64,000 nt of DNA from Mesorhizobium loti (GCF_013170705.1 NZ_CP033334.1:5867501-5931500); one strand, 5' to 3'. Positions 53,349-63,008 are shown, counted from the first letter of the stretch. A program made the numbers and translations. Notes: generated from the letters alone by a model not told the origin.

Positions 53349-55565
53349 TCATGCCCGCCTCTGCAGCTTCGGCGTGACCGCGTGGAATGCAGCGATCGCC
53401 GCGTCGACGAAAGGCGTGTCGTTGATGTTGGCCCGCACCCGCTCGACATGGCGCAAGGGCGTGCGGCGCACCGTCTTCTCGATCGCCTCGAACAAAGCGT
53501 TGTCGGCTTCCGGGTCATGAAAGGGCTGACCGGGCGCGTCGAGCATCGAGACACCGCCCTCCGGCAGCAGGAAGCGCACCGGACCGTTCATGGCGTTGAG
53601 CCGCGTGCCGATCCATTCCCCGAAGGCGCGGTTTTCGTCGCGCGTGGTGCGCATCAGCGTGACGTTGGGATTGTGGATGACGAATTTGCGGCTGCGGAAT
53701 TTCTCCGGCACGCTGTCGCGCGGCCCGAAATTGACCATGTCGAGCGCGCCCGTCGAACCGACATAGGGCAAACCAGTCCGGATCGCAGCACCGAAGCGAT
53801 CCTCCGTCGCCGGGAACACGCCGCCAACGATCATGTCGGCCACTTCCGTGGTGGTGAGGTCGAGGAAGGCCGACAGCAGCCGGGAGTCGCCGAGGTTTTC
53901 CATCGCCCGCCCGCCAATGCCCGTGGCGTGGAAGACGAGGCAGTCATAGTCGGCTTCGAGGCGTTTCGTGACAGCTTGCACCAAAGGTGTGGTGACGCCG
54001 AACATGGTGATACCGACGGCCGGCCGCGCCAGCTTGCTTCTTGCTTCCCAGGCCTCGGCATTGGGCAGTTGCGCGACCATGCCGGCCATGGCGTGCGCTG
54101 CGTTGGACAACACCTGTTCGGTGATCGAGTTCAGCCCCTGAACATCGGCGACCGAATGGAACATCATGATGTCGGCGCCGCCGACATATTTGGCGACATC
54201 GCCGGCCGCCACCGTCGAGACCATCAGCTTGGGGATGCCGACCGGCAGCACGCGCATGCCTGCCGTCGCCAGCGTTGTGCCGCCGGAACCGCCGGCCGAG
54301 ATGACGCCGCCGATGCGTGGCTCACGCTCGATCCAGCGTGCGAAAGCTTCCGCCATGGCGCTGACCGAGCCGCCGCGATCATTGGTGAAGACGGCGGAGG
54401 ATCCACGCGCGTGCATGCCGGCCACCTGCATGGCGGGCACATCGGCGCTGGCCGGTTTTCCCGATGTCGACAGGTCGACGGTGCGCACGGGCAGACCAAG
54501 CGACTTCAGCCGGTCGGCAACGAAGCGCAATTCCTTGCCCTTGGTGTCGAAGGTGCCGACGACCAGCACGATCCTGCCGATGCGTTCGGCGAAGGGGATG
54601 GCGAAGACCTTCTTCAAGTCGTCCTGCGGTGCGGTCTTGTCGACCGCGGCCTGTCGCAATTCGGTGACCGGCACGTTCCAGCGATTGGGCAGTTCGGTGA
54701 CCGGTCGATAGACGCCGCTCCGCGGCATCGGTTCGGTCGAACCGGCGCCAGCCCTGTCGACGCGATAGACTTCCGCCAGCTGGTCCCGGGCCTGCGCGGC
54801 TTCCGCCGGCGTGACCGGTGCTTCCTCGGCATGGCGGCCGACGCCGAGCAGCCGCTGCTGCAACTCACGGTCGGCGGCGAGCGCCATGGCATCCATCAGC
54901 CGGTTGATGCGGCCATTGACCATGATGGCGACCTGGTTCGATACCGCCGTCGCAACGCCGATATTCTGCTCGATGACCAGCACCGCCATCTCGCCTTCGG
55001 CGGCGAGGTCGATCAGCATGCGCTCGACCTGGTCGACGATGACCGGCGCCAGGCCTTCGGTCGGCTCGTCCATGACCAGCAGCTTAGGATCGCTGAGCAG
55101 CGCACGCGAAATCGCCAGCATCTGCTGTTCGCCGCCCGACAGCTGCGAGCCGCCATTGGTACGGCGTTCGGCGAGCCGCGGAAAGGTCTGGTAGACGCGC
55201 TCGACCGTCCAGCTGGCATCGCGCCTGTTGCCGGCGGCCAGACGCAGATGCTCGTCGACGGTCAGGCTCGGCCAGACACGGCGTCCCTGCGGGACATAGC
55301 CGACGCCGAGGCGGTGGATTTCGTGCGGCTCAAGAGAGGTGATCTCCCGGCCATCGACGCGGATCGAACCTGACTTCGCCCGTTTCAGCCCAACGATGGT
55401 GTTGCAGAGCGTCGACTTGCCCATGCCGTTGCGGCCTACCACCGACAACACACCGCTTTCCAGCGTCAGCGACACGCCCTGCAGCGCATGGCTCTCGCCA
55501 TAGAAAACCTGCAGGTCGTCTATGCGCAGCATTGCCTTCGCGATCTTTCCGGGACGCTCAGCCAT
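53349..55565 (-). CDS. LivF-type ABC ATPase fused to a Tm-1-like (UPF0261) domain
   Basis: 738 aa. Residues 12-245 are a LivF ATPase: VVGRNGMGKST (Walker A, about 43-52), QLSGGEQQMLAISRAL (141-156), LLVMDEPTEGLAP (162-174), VIEQNIG (H-loop region with Gln). A linker of about 80 residues leads to a Tm-1-like domain (about 329-738: RIVLVVGTFDTKGKELRFVA, AGGSGGTTLATAGMRVLPVG, GGADIMMFHSVADVQGLNSI, VFHATGIGGRAMENL). Tm-1-like proteins are nucleotide-binding, of uncertain function in bacteria. The frame is intact across the junction. ATG 55565 overlaps the LivG stop by 8 nt. Confidence 0.9.
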   Translation of the reverse strand: MAERPGKIAKAMLRIDDLQVFYGESHALQGVSLTLESGVLSVVGRNGMGKSTLCNTIVGLKRAKSGSIRVDGREITSLEPHEIHRLGVGYVPQGRRVWPSLTVDEHLRLAAGNRRDASWTVERVYQTFPRLAERRTNGGSQLSGGEQQMLAISRALLSDPKLLVMDEPTEGLAPVIVDQVERMLIDLAAEGEMAVLVIEQNIGVATAVSNQVAIMVNGRINRLMDAMALAADRELQQRLLGVGRHAEEAPVTPAEAAQARDQLAEVYRVDRAGAGSTEPMPRSGVYRPVTELPNRWNVPVTELRQAAVDKTAPQDDLKKVFAIPFAERIGRIVLVVGTFDTKGKELRFVADRLKSLGLPVRTVDLSTSGKPASADVPAMQVAGMHARGSSAVFTNDRGGSVSAMAEAFARWIEREPRIGGVISAGGSGGTTLATAGMRVLPVGIPKLMVSTVAAGDVAKYVGGADIMMFHSVADVQGLNSITEQVLSNAAHAMAGMVAQLPNAEAWEARSKLARPAVGITMFGVTTPLVQAVTKRLEADYDCLVFHATGIGGRAMENLGDSRLLSAFLDLTTTEVADMIVGGVFPATEDRFGAAIRTGLPYVGSTGALDMVNFGPRDSVPEKFRSRKFVIHNPNVTLMRTTRDENRAFGEWIGTRLNAMNGPVRFLLPEGGVSMLDAPGQPFHDPEADNALFEAIEKTVRRTPLRHVERVRANINDTPFVDAAIAAFHAVTPKLQRRA

Positions 55566-56355
55566 GCTTGCCCCCGAGATAGATCTCCTGGACTTCCGGA
55601 TCGGCTTCGATCTCCCGCGGCGTGCCTTCCTTGAACAGGCGGCCATTGTGCATCATCGAGACATATTCCGAGACGCGCAGCGCGACATCGAGATCATGCT
55701 CGATGATGATGTAGCCGATATGCTTCGGCAGCGCGTTGAGGATGGCGACGAGATCGCGACGTTCGGTCGGCGACAGGCCGGCCGCCGGCTCGTCGAACAG
55801 GATGAAGCGCGGCGCGCCCGCCAGCGCCAGCGCGATCTCCAACTGGCGCTGCTGGCCATGGCTCAGCGTCGCCACCAGCGTGTCGCGATAGGCTTCGAGG
55901 TGCACGGCGTTGAGGATCGATTCCGCCTGCACCATGTTGACGTCGGTCGCGGCCGGACGCAGCAGCGAAAACCGCCGACGCGAGACGCCCCGGCAGGCGA
56001 GAAAGATGGAATCGAGGACCGACAGGCCCTTGAACAGTTGCGAAATCTGATAGGTGCGGCGCAGGCCGCGCCGGATGCGCTCGTGGGGAGGCAGATCGGT
56101 GATGTCCTCGCCGAAGAAGCGGATGCGCCCCGCCGTCGGCAGGAAATCGCCGGTGACGGCGTTGAACAGGGTCGTCTTGCCGGCGCCGTTGGAGCCGAGG
56201 ACCGCGCGCCGTTCGCCGGCCGCGATCCTCATGGTGATGCCCGAGAGCGCCACCAGCGCCCCGAAATGCCGCGCCACGCCATCAAGCTCCAGCGCATAGG
56301 CGCCGGTGCTCTGGAGACGGTTTGCTGCGAAGCTTTCGGTCACTGGCGGCTGCAC
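55558..56355 (-). CDS. branched-chain-amino-acid-type ABC ATPase (LivG)
   Basis: 265 aa. Walker A GSNGAGKTT, LRRTYQISQLFKGLSVLDSI, LSHGQQRQLEIALAL (signature with SHGQ), FILFDEPAAGLSPTER and IEHDLDVA. Start is GTG 56355 with no strong ribosome-binding site, so the start is less certain. Partner of the LivF fusion and of LivH/LivM below. Confidence 0.92.
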   Translation of the reverse strand: MQPPVTESFAANRLQSTGAYALELDGVARHFGALVALSGITMRIAAGERRAVLGSNGAGKTTLFNAVTGDFLPTAGRIRFFGEDITDLPPHERIRRGLRRTYQISQLFKGLSVLDSIFLACRGVSRRRFSLLRPAATDVNMVQAESILNAVHLEAYRDTLVATLSHGQQRQLEIALALAGAPRFILFDEPAAGLSPTERRDLVAILNALPKHIGYIIIEHDLDVALRVSEYVSMMHNGRLFKEGTPREIEADPEVQEIYLGGKHG

Positions 56356-56367
56356 TCAATCGTGGTG

Positions 56368-57615
56368 TTACGGGCAGCTCGGATTCTCGCGGTTGACCGC
56401 GCCGAGCTTCATGAACTCGTCTTCGGGAATGCCGAGCGTCTGGTTGACCTGCGGCACGACCTTGACCAGCTTGTTGAGGAGATTGCCGTCGGCGCCTTCA
56501 GTGACCTCGGTCAGGAAGATGTCGGCGATGGCATTGCGGTTCTTGTCGAGCGACACCTTGCCCGTCGGCGTGTCGAAGGACAGCTTCGACAGCGCGTCGC
56601 GCAGCTTCTTGCCGCCATCGGAGACATCGCCGCCAACCTGGTCGAGACCAAGCAGCGTCGCCTTCATGTCGACATAGTAGCCATGGGCGAACAGCGAGGG
56701 CGACGGAAACGCACCCGGCTGCTTCTTGTAGGCCTCGACGAAGGCCTTCCAGGCCGGCGCGTCGTTGGTGTCGGCGGTCGGGCCAGCGGATGGCGTGCCC
56801 TTCAGCACTTCCTTCAGCTTGCCTTTCGACGTCAGCACGGTCTGGTCGACAGTGATCGAGCCGCCGATCAGCGGCGCGGTGCCGCCACCCTGCTGGTACT
56901 GGGTCAGGAAGTTGACCGCATCGGCGCCGCCGAGCGCGACGTAGATTGCGTCGACATCCTCAGGAATGGCGGCGATGACCGAGGAAAAGTCCTTGTTGCC
57001 GATCGGCACCCAGGATTTCGACGGCACATGGCCGCCGGCCTTGCAGAACTCGGCCATGAAGCCGAACACCTGCGTGTAGGGGAAGGAGTAATCCTCGGCG
57101 ACGGTGGCGACCTTCTTGTAGCCCTTGTCCTTGAAGGCATAGGTGCCGAGGCCGGCCATCCACTGCGCGCCATCGGTCGAGAAACGGAAGAAGTTCTCAG
57201 CCGGGTCGCGCAGCGTGGTGTCCTGCGCCGCCGATGTGCCGTTGATGAAGGTCACGTTCGGCTGCGTCTTGGCGTAGTCCTTGACGGCGATGCCCTCGTC
57301 GCCCGAAAGCGGGCCGACCAGCACCTTGACGCCGTCCTGCTCGACCAGCTTGCGCGCCGCGCGCACGGCGCTGTCGGGCGAGGCATCGGACGAGCCCTTG
57401 ACGATCTCGATCTTCTTGCCAGCGACGGTACCGTTCATCTCGGCAACGGCGGTCATGGCGCCGCGCTCGCCGTCCTCGCCGAGCACCGTGAACGGGCCTT
57501 CGAAGGTTGCGAGCAGGCCGATCTTGATGGTGTCGTCGGCAGCCAGCGCCATCGAAGGCGCGGTCAGCCCGGTGAATACCGCCAGCGCCAGCAATGTCCG
57601 TCTATGCATTCTCAT
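56368..57615 (-). CDS. Liv-type ABC transporter substrate-binding protein
   Basis: 415 aa with a signal peptide (HRRTLLALAVFTGLTAPSMA, then LA) and the type-I binding fold (IKIGLLATFEGPFTVLGEDG, VKVLVGPLSGDEGIAVKDYA, FINGTSAAQDTTL, VATVAEDYSFPYTQVFGFM). AAAGGGAGG precedes ATG 57615. It probably binds an amide or aromatic compound handled by the hydrolases in this cluster, not necessarily an amino acid. Confidence 0.92.
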   Translation of the reverse strand: MRMHRRTLLALAVFTGLTAPSMALAADDTIKIGLLATFEGPFTVLGEDGERGAMTAVAEMNGTVAGKKIEIVKGSSDASPDSAVRAARKLVEQDGVKVLVGPLSGDEGIAVKDYAKTQPNVTFINGTSAAQDTTLRDPAENFFRFSTDGAQWMAGLGTYAFKDKGYKKVATVAEDYSFPYTQVFGFMAEFCKAGGHVPSKSWVPIGNKDFSSVIAAIPEDVDAIYVALGGADAVNFLTQYQQGGGTAPLIGGSITVDQTVLTSKGKLKEVLKGTPSAGPTADTNDAPAWKAFVEAYKKQPGAFPSPSLFAHGYYVDMKATLLGLDQVGGDVSDGGKKLRDALSKLSFDTPTGKVSLDKNRNAIADIFLTEVTEGADGNLLNKLVKVVPQVNQTLGIPEDEFMKLGAVNRENPSCP

Positions 57616-57665
57616 CGTTTTCCTCCCTTTGATTTGGTTTTGCAGTGGTTCATCCATCCCGGCTC

Positions 57666-58694
57666 CTATGGGCCTGGACGCAAGGACTCCTGGGCAAGAT
57701 GTGGCTTGATCCTCCCCCACAACCCAAGAATTCCATCCGGTGAGACGAAGACGATCACCAGGAACACCATGCCGATCAGCGTGTTGAAGCGCTCGGCGCC
57801 GACGATATCGATGGCGAAGGTCTGCATCAGGACGACGACGACCGCGCCCAGGAACGGCCCGATCGGGTGGCGCAAGCCGCCGATGACGGCGATGATCAGC
57901 ACGTCGATCGCGGCATCGACGCCGATGGTACCGGGCGAGACGCGGCCGTTGAACCAGACCAGCAGCACGCCCGCCAGTCCGGCGATGACACCTGCGAGCA
58001 GCCAGGCGAAGACCTTGTGCGCGGTGACATGGTACCCCAGCGCGCGCATGCGGCGCGGGTTGTCACGGATCGCCTGCAAGGTCATGCCGAAGGTCGAGCG
58101 CGAGCCGTAAAGCACCGCCGCGTAGGACAGCGCCGCCAGACCCAGGCAGAGATAGTAGAATGGCCTGGCATCGCGCCAGTTGACGCTCCAGAAGACCGGC
58201 GCACGGATGCCGGTATAGCCGGAATGGCCGTTGAAGATGGCGTAGTTCTGCTGCGCGAAATAGAAGGTCGCGGTGGCGATCGCCAGCGTGATCATGATCG
58301 TGTAGATGCCCTCGGTGCGCACCGAGATCCAGCCGATCAGCGCCGACGCCAGGGCCGCCGCGAGAACCGCGAACGGAACCGCGAGCCACCACGGCCAGCC
58401 GAGACCGAGAATGCTGGAGTTGTTGTTGCCAAGGATGGCGATGGCATAGGCCGCTATGCCGGCGACGGTGATCTGCGCCAGGCTGACCATGCCGCCATAG
58501 CCGGCGAGCAGCATCAGCGACAGGCCCAGCATGCCGAAGATCAGCGAATAGCCGCCGATCTGAGTCAGGAAGAAATCGGACGCCACCAGTGGATAAAGCA
58601 CCAGTGCGACGGCAAGGATGATGTGGCCGGCGCCGAGCTTCTCCAGCCAGTTCCGCTGCGGCGTGGCGCTGGTTGTGGCGATCGCCAGGCTCAT
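57666..58694 (-). CDS. Liv-type ABC transporter permease (LivM)
   Basis: 342 aa. About eight or nine membrane segments, with SLMLLAGYGGMVSLAQITVA (the LivM glycine-rich motif), AIRDNPRRMRALGYHVTAHK and GGLRHPIGPFLGAVVVVLMQ. ATG 58694 overlaps the LivH stop (ATGA). Confidence 0.92.
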   Translation of the reverse strand: MSLAIATTSATPQRNWLEKLGAGHIILAVALVLYPLVASDFFLTQIGGYSLIFGMLGLSLMLLAGYGGMVSLAQITVAGIAAYAIAILGNNNSSILGLGWPWWLAVPFAVLAAALASALIGWISVRTEGIYTIMITLAIATATFYFAQQNYAIFNGHSGYTGIRAPVFWSVNWRDARPFYYLCLGLAALSYAAVLYGSRSTFGMTLQAIRDNPRRMRALGYHVTAHKVFAWLLAGVIAGLAGVLLVWFNGRVSPGTIGVDAAIDVLIIAVIGGLRHPIGPFLGAVVVVLMQTFAIDIVGAERFNTLIGMVFLVIVFVSPDGILGLWGRIKPHLAQESLRPGP

Positions 58695-59740
58695 CGTGCC
58701 TTCCCCATGATGCCTTGCGGCCGCACCGCCAGCGTCACCACCATGATGACGAAGGTCAGCACGATGCCATAGGTCGGGAAGTAGACGAGGCCGATCTGCT
58801 CGGCCAGGCCGATCAGCAGCGCGCCGATGGCGGCGCCCGTGATCGAGCCCATGCCGCCGACGATGACGACCACCAGCGAGGCCAGGAGATAGCGGACATC
58901 CTCGCCTGGCGCGACCGACAGCGCCGAGCCACCGACGACGCCGGCAAAGCCGGCAAGGCCGGCGCCGACGGCAAAGACGATGGCGAAGACCGCATGCACA
59001 TTGACGCCCGACGCCTGCAGCATGGCGCGGTCGTCGACGCCGGCGCGGATCATCATGCCGACGCGGGTCTTGTGCAGCATCAGCCAAAGACCGACGCCAA
59101 TGACGATGGCGGCCGCCAGCACCACGACGCGGTAGAGCGGATAGGTGAGGAAGACCGAGGCGCCGTTGGAGCGCACCGCCGTGATAACGGGCAAGGTCAA
59201 TGCGCCATCGAGCCATTCGGGGGTGGTGATCTGGTAAGTGCCGCCGGCCCACACCGCCAGCATCAGGTCGGCTGCCACGATCGAGATGCCGATCGAGACC
59301 AAGGTCTGGCGAAGATCGTCGCCCTCCAGCCGACGGAAAACGAAGACCTGCATGACGACACCGACGATGGCCAGAACCGCGAAGCCGGCGGCGACGCCGA
59401 GCAGCCAGTAGCCGGTGCGGTTGGTGACTTCGTAGCCGATATAGGCGCCAAGTAGATAGAGCGAGCCATGCGCCAGATTGACGTTGCGCATCAGGCCGAA
59501 GATCAGGGTGAAGCCGCTGGCAACGAGGAAGTAGAGGCCGGCCAGGGTGATGCCGTTGAGGATGGCGCTGACGAAGGCCTTCTTCGAAATAAGGATGGCG
59601 TTCAGCCAATCCGGCCAGACCGCGAAGACCAGCCATGCGACGACAGCGGCGGCGAGCAGGCCAACGAGGCCCCATGCCTGCCGGCCGGTGATGCCGCCGC
59701 TCTCGGAGAGCGTCTGAGATGGCTGGTCGAGCAGGCTCAT
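58691..59740 (-). CDS. Liv-type ABC transporter permease (LivH)
   Basis: 349 aa with an extended N-terminus, then AILNGITLAGLYFLVASGFT, LIFGLMRNVNLAHGSLYLLG and the C-terminal LVVVIVGGMGSITGAAIGAL typical of LivH. The stop of the amidohydrolase overlaps its start by 4 nt, and it follows that gene in one transcript. Confidence 0.92.
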   Translation of the reverse strand: MSLLDQPSQTLSESGGITGRQAWGLVGLLAAAVVAWLVFAVWPDWLNAILISKKAFVSAILNGITLAGLYFLVASGFTLIFGLMRNVNLAHGSLYLLGAYIGYEVTNRTGYWLLGVAAGFAVLAIVGVVMQVFVFRRLEGDDLRQTLVSIGISIVAADLMLAVWAGGTYQITTPEWLDGALTLPVITAVRSNGASVFLTYPLYRVVVLAAAIVIGVGLWLMLHKTRVGMMIRAGVDDRAMLQASGVNVHAVFAIVFAVGAGLAGFAGVVGGSALSVAPGEDVRYLLASLVVVIVGGMGSITGAAIGALLIGLAEQIGLVYFPTYGIVLTFVIMVVTLAVRPQGIMGKAR

Positions 59741-61077
59741 GCCGTCAGCCGCCGGCGCTGCTCGTTCATGCGCGGCGCCTTGTGGAACTTGCCGTCCTTC
59801 ATGATGGCAAGGATGCGGTTCTTATCCTGCAGGATGCGCACGTCAGAGATCGGATCGCCGTCGATCAAGAGAAGGTCGGCAAGGTAGCCTTCCTTGATCA
59901 TGCCGAGCTCGTCGCCCATGTTCATGATCTGACCGCCATATTTGGTGCCGGCCTGGATCGCCTCCATGGGCGAGAAGCCCAGCATCTCGACGAAGGTCTG
60001 GATGTCCTTGGCGTTGGTGCCTTGCGGCGTCCAGGCAAAGCCATAGTCGCCGCCGATGCAGACACGGATGCCGCGCCGGTGCATCTTCTTCATCGTCTCG
60101 ATGCACATTTCGAGTTCGCGCTCGTATTCGAGCGACAGCGGCGAGCCCGGCTTGATGCCCCACTGCTCGGCGTGACGTGCCGTGTTGATCAGCCAGGCGA
60201 TGCCCGGCGCGACGAAGTGCTTGTCCTTGGCCGCTTCGAGCATGTCGAGCGCTTCCTCGTCGGCGAAGGAGGCATGGTAGATGTTCTGGATGCCGTGGCG
60301 GATGCACTGTTTGACCGAGCCCGACGAACGCGCATGCGCCGACAGTACCTTGTTGCGGCAGCGTGCCTCGGAGGCGGCCATGGCGACCTCTTCTTCCGAC
60401 ATCGGCGTCTCCTCGGCGCCCATGCCCGTGATGCTCTCGCCGGACAGGTTGAGCTTTATCGAATCGACGCCGTATTTGATCAGCTGGCGCACGGTGCGAC
60501 GGATTTCCTCGGGCCCCGAGACGACGAGGCCGAGGTTCAGCCCCTCATGCGGGATGTGCGACGGCGCGGAATCGCCGAGGCCGCCGACCGTGGTGATTTC
60601 CGGACCCGCCGCGAGGTAGCGCGGTCCCGGAAAACGACCCTGGTTGATGAATTTCTTGGCGACGACATCGAGACGCGGCTTTGCGGCCGCCGCGCCCCGG
60701 CCGGCGGTGAAGCCGGCGTCAAGCACCAGCTTGGCCATCTCCATGGTGACCAGCATGTGCTCCTCGATTTCCATCATCTGGATGGGGTCGATGCCGGGCG
60801 CGTTGTTCCAGGACAGATGCAGATGGGCATCGATCATGCCCGGCATCAGTGTCGCGCCCATACCGTCTATGACGGTTGCACCTCCTGCCGCGCCACCGCT
60901 GTAGGAGGACGACGAGGACGAGCCGAAGCGCGACGAGCCCTTGGTGATCTGCTTGATGCGGTTGCCCTGCACCAGCACCTCGCCGGTGTAAGGATATTCA
61001 CCTGATGCGTCGAGCACGCGCACATTGGTGAACAGCGTGCTGCCCGAACCGTTGCCGTTCCAGCTGTCGTCTGCCAT
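59737..61077 (-). CDS. metal-dependent amidohydrolase
   Basis: 446 aa. The metal-site residues of the superfamily are visible: HxH in MIDAHLHLSW, a Lys in DSIKLNLSG that may be carboxylated, His in VLSAHARSSG and IYHASF, Asp in CIGGDYGFAW. These fit the binuclear prolidase/imidazolonepropionase-like branch. A Ser/Gly-rich loop (GSSSSSSYSGGAAGG, about residues 52-66) is an unusual insert between beta strands. No signal peptide. ATG 61077 is 6 nt after GGGAGG; GTG 61080 is possible. First or early gene for hydrolysing the imported substrate. Confidence 0.88.
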   Translation of the reverse strand: MADDSWNGNGSGSTLFTNVRVLDASGEYPYTGEVLVQGNRIKQITKGSSRFGSSSSSSYSGGAAGGATVIDGMGATLMPGMIDAHLHLSWNNAPGIDPIQMMEIEEHMLVTMEMAKLVLDAGFTAGRGAAAAKPRLDVVAKKFINQGRFPGPRYLAAGPEITTVGGLGDSAPSHIPHEGLNLGLVVSGPEEIRRTVRQLIKYGVDSIKLNLSGESITGMGAEETPMSEEEVAMAASEARCRNKVLSAHARSSGSVKQCIRHGIQNIYHASFADEEALDMLEAAKDKHFVAPGIAWLINTARHAEQWGIKPGSPLSLEYERELEMCIETMKKMHRRGIRVCIGGDYGFAWTPQGTNAKDIQTFVEMLGFSPMEAIQAGTKYGGQIMNMGDELGMIKEGYLADLLLIDGDPISDVRILQDKNRILAIMKDGKFHKAPRMNEQRRRLTA

Positions 61078-61129
61078 CACAAGCCTCCCAACTTGCCGAG
61101 CGCACAGTTCTACGCTCGATCAGAAATCC

Positions 61130-61909
61130 TCACCTATCAACCCGTCTCAAAAAATCGGCGAGCTTCTGGCTGCTTTCGCGCGGGCTTTCCACCGTGGCCC
61201 AGTGCCCGCACCGATCCAGCGACGAGAATACGGCGCCCTTGATCTTGTCGGCAAGCGCCTGGGCGACCCCCGGCGGATTGACCGTGTCGGCGTCGCCGGT
61301 GACCAGCAACGTCGGCGCCGAGATCCTGCGCGCATCGACCGCGGTCGCCTTGGCCAGAGCCTCGCAGGTGCGGGCGTAGGATTCGGGATCCTGACGCGTG
61401 ATCGATTCCCGCACGAAGGCAACTGCCGCCGGCGAGGTTTCCCTTGTGTGCGCGGAAATCGCGTTGGCGACGATCTGGTCGGCGATATCGGCAACACCGC
61501 CCGAACGCGCCAGACGCGCCCGGTTGGCGAGCCCTTGCCGTGTTGCGTCCGTCGGTTCCGCCAGGGCGCCGAACAGCGCCAGCGATGTAACCAGCGATGG
61601 CTGCGTCGCGGCGATCTGCTGGCAAACGATGGTGCCCATCGAATGGCCGACGAAGTGCGCGGCAGCAACCCCCATGCCGGCCATGGCGCGGATCACGGCC
61701 TCGCTCATCCCTTCGACGGTCAGCGGCTCGATCGGGCGCGGCGAGCGGCCGGAGCCCGGCAGGTCAAGCCGGATGACGCGATAGGCGGAAAGCGCCGCCA
61801 TCTGCGGCTGGAACATGTTCGAGGTACCGCCGAGGCCATGGATCATCACCACGGCAGCGCCCTCGCCGACAACTTCCGCAACGACCTGGCCAACCGTCAC
61901 CGTGGTCAT
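61130..61909 (-). CDS. alpha/beta-fold hydrolase (enol-lactonase-like)
   Basis: 259 aa. VVMIHGLGGTSNMF, nucleophile VGHSMGTIV, acid LLVTGDADTVNPP and His in DRCGHWATVE complete the triad. It resembles 3-oxoadipate enol-lactonase and C-C hydrolases. ATG 61909 overlaps the stop of the fumarylacetoacetase-family gene. Confidence 0.88.
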   Translation of the reverse strand: MTTVTVGQVVAEVVGEGAAVVMIHGLGGTSNMFQPQMAALSAYRVIRLDLPGSGRSPRPIEPLTVEGMSEAVIRAMAGMGVAAAHFVGHSMGTIVCQQIAATQPSLVTSLALFGALAEPTDATRQGLANRARLARSGGVADIADQIVANAISAHTRETSPAAVAFVRESITRQDPESYARTCEALAKATAVDARRISAPTLLVTGDADTVNPPGVAQALADKIKGAVFSSLDRCGHWATVESPRESSQKLADFLRRVDR

Positions 61910-62784
61910 TGCGCATGCTCCGTGAAGCGGTTTTCCAGCGTGCCGATGCCATCGATCTCGATCCGCACGACGTCGCCGGCCTTGAGGTATTTCGGCGGGT
62001 CGAAACCGATGCCGACCCCGACCGGGGTGCCGGTGGCGATGATGTCGCCGGGCTTCAGCGTGATGCCTTGCGACAGCGTGGCGATGATGGTCGGAATATC
62101 GAAGATGAGCAGCGATATGCGGGAATTCTGGCGCAGATCCTCGTTGACGAAACACCGGATGCCGGCTGTTGCCAGGTCGAGTTCGTCCCTGGTCACCGCC
62201 CACGGGCCCATGGGACAGAACGTGTCTTGCGACTTGCCGATCAACCACTGGCTGTATCTGCCTTGCAGATCGCGGGCCGTGACGTCGTTGACGATGGTGT
62301 AGCCCCAGACATGGTCGAGCGCGTTCTCCTTCGATATACCGCGCCCGCCCTTGCCGATGATGACGGCCAGCTCCGCCTCATAGTCGATGGCGGTCGAGAC
62401 CGATGGATCGATCAACACGCTGGCATGGTTGGCGACGACCGATTCGGGAACCTTGGAAAAGATGATCGGATGCTTCGGGATCGCGCCGGCGCCGGCGCTG
62501 GAATCGAAGCCGCTGCGGGCGAATTCGTGCGCGTGCTCGTGATAGTTCTTGCCGACGCAGAAGATGTTGCGGCGCGGTTGCGGGATGGGCGCTTCGATTT
62601 CCACCTGCGCCAGCGGGATGGGCGACAGGGTGCGCGGCATGCCGGCGCCGTTGCGCTCTATCAAAGCCAGAATGCCTGATTTGGCCTGATCAACGGAAAA
62701 ATCGAAGGGCGCGATCGTCTGGGCGTCGAGATCGACAAGCCCCACGCGACGTTCGCCGGCGATCGAAAAAGTCGCGACCCGCAT
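61906..62784 (-). CDS. fumarylacetoacetate hydrolase family protein
   Basis: 292 aa. FCVGKNYHEHAHEF (catalytic His region), DYEAELAVIIGKGGRGIS with the metal Glu residues, WGYTIVNDVTARDLQ and GDIIATGTPVGVG are characteristic. Relatives hydrolyse fumarylpyruvate, acylpyruvates or decarboxylate ring-cleavage products. It heads the leftward operon and faces a GntR gene. Confidence 0.92.
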   Translation of the reverse strand: MRVATFSIAGERRVGLVDLDAQTIAPFDFSVDQAKSGILALIERNGAGMPRTLSPIPLAQVEIEAPIPQPRRNIFCVGKNYHEHAHEFARSGFDSSAGAGAIPKHPIIFSKVPESVVANHASVLIDPSVSTAIDYEAELAVIIGKGGRGISKENALDHVWGYTIVNDVTARDLQGRYSQWLIGKSQDTFCPMGPWAVTRDELDLATAGIRCFVNEDLRQNSRISLLIFDIPTIIATLSQGITLKPGDIIATGTPVGVGIGFDPPKYLKAGDVVRIEIDGIGTLENRFTEHAQ

Positions 62785-62875
62785 CCAGATCCTCCCTGAA
62801 CCAATACTGAGCCAATTATTCGCTCTTTTGTTACACGCTATCGCCGATTGGTTTAGCCCGCAAGAAGAATCTGGG

Positions 62876-62888
62876 TTGGTCGCACCAA
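62876..62888. promoter_or_regulatory. FadR-type GntR operator
   Basis: TTGGTCGCACCAA, a perfect dyad that contains the GT-N3-AC core of operators of FCD-domain GntR regulators. It lies in the 224-bp gap between the fumarylacetoacetase-family gene and the divergent GntR gene. A lesser dyad, CTGGTTGCCAG (62896-62906), follows. Confidence 0.72.
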
Positions 62889-63008
62889 AAAGGATCTGGT
62901 TGCCAGCCCTACCGCTTCACAGGATATCGACCGCTGCCATGCGATGGACGACGGAACCTGAAGCTGCTATCAATGGTTCAGTATCGGATCAGATAAAAGT
63001 GACCGGAC

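Noticed and set aside
49948..53520. Plus-strand open frame of 1190 codons
   Set aside because: It lies antisense to the flotillin and fusion genes. The apparent protein is His/Arg/Gln-rich with no domain, and the length is explained by the regular Glu/Arg codons of the coiled coil on the other strand.
53280..55373. Plus-strand open frame of 697 codons
   Set aside because: Antisense to the LivF/Tm-1-like fusion; no domain or start signal.
55522..58110. Plus-strand open frame of 862 codons
   Set aside because: Antisense to the Liv transporter genes, which have clear motifs and ribosome-binding sites. The reading is a GC-rich shadow.
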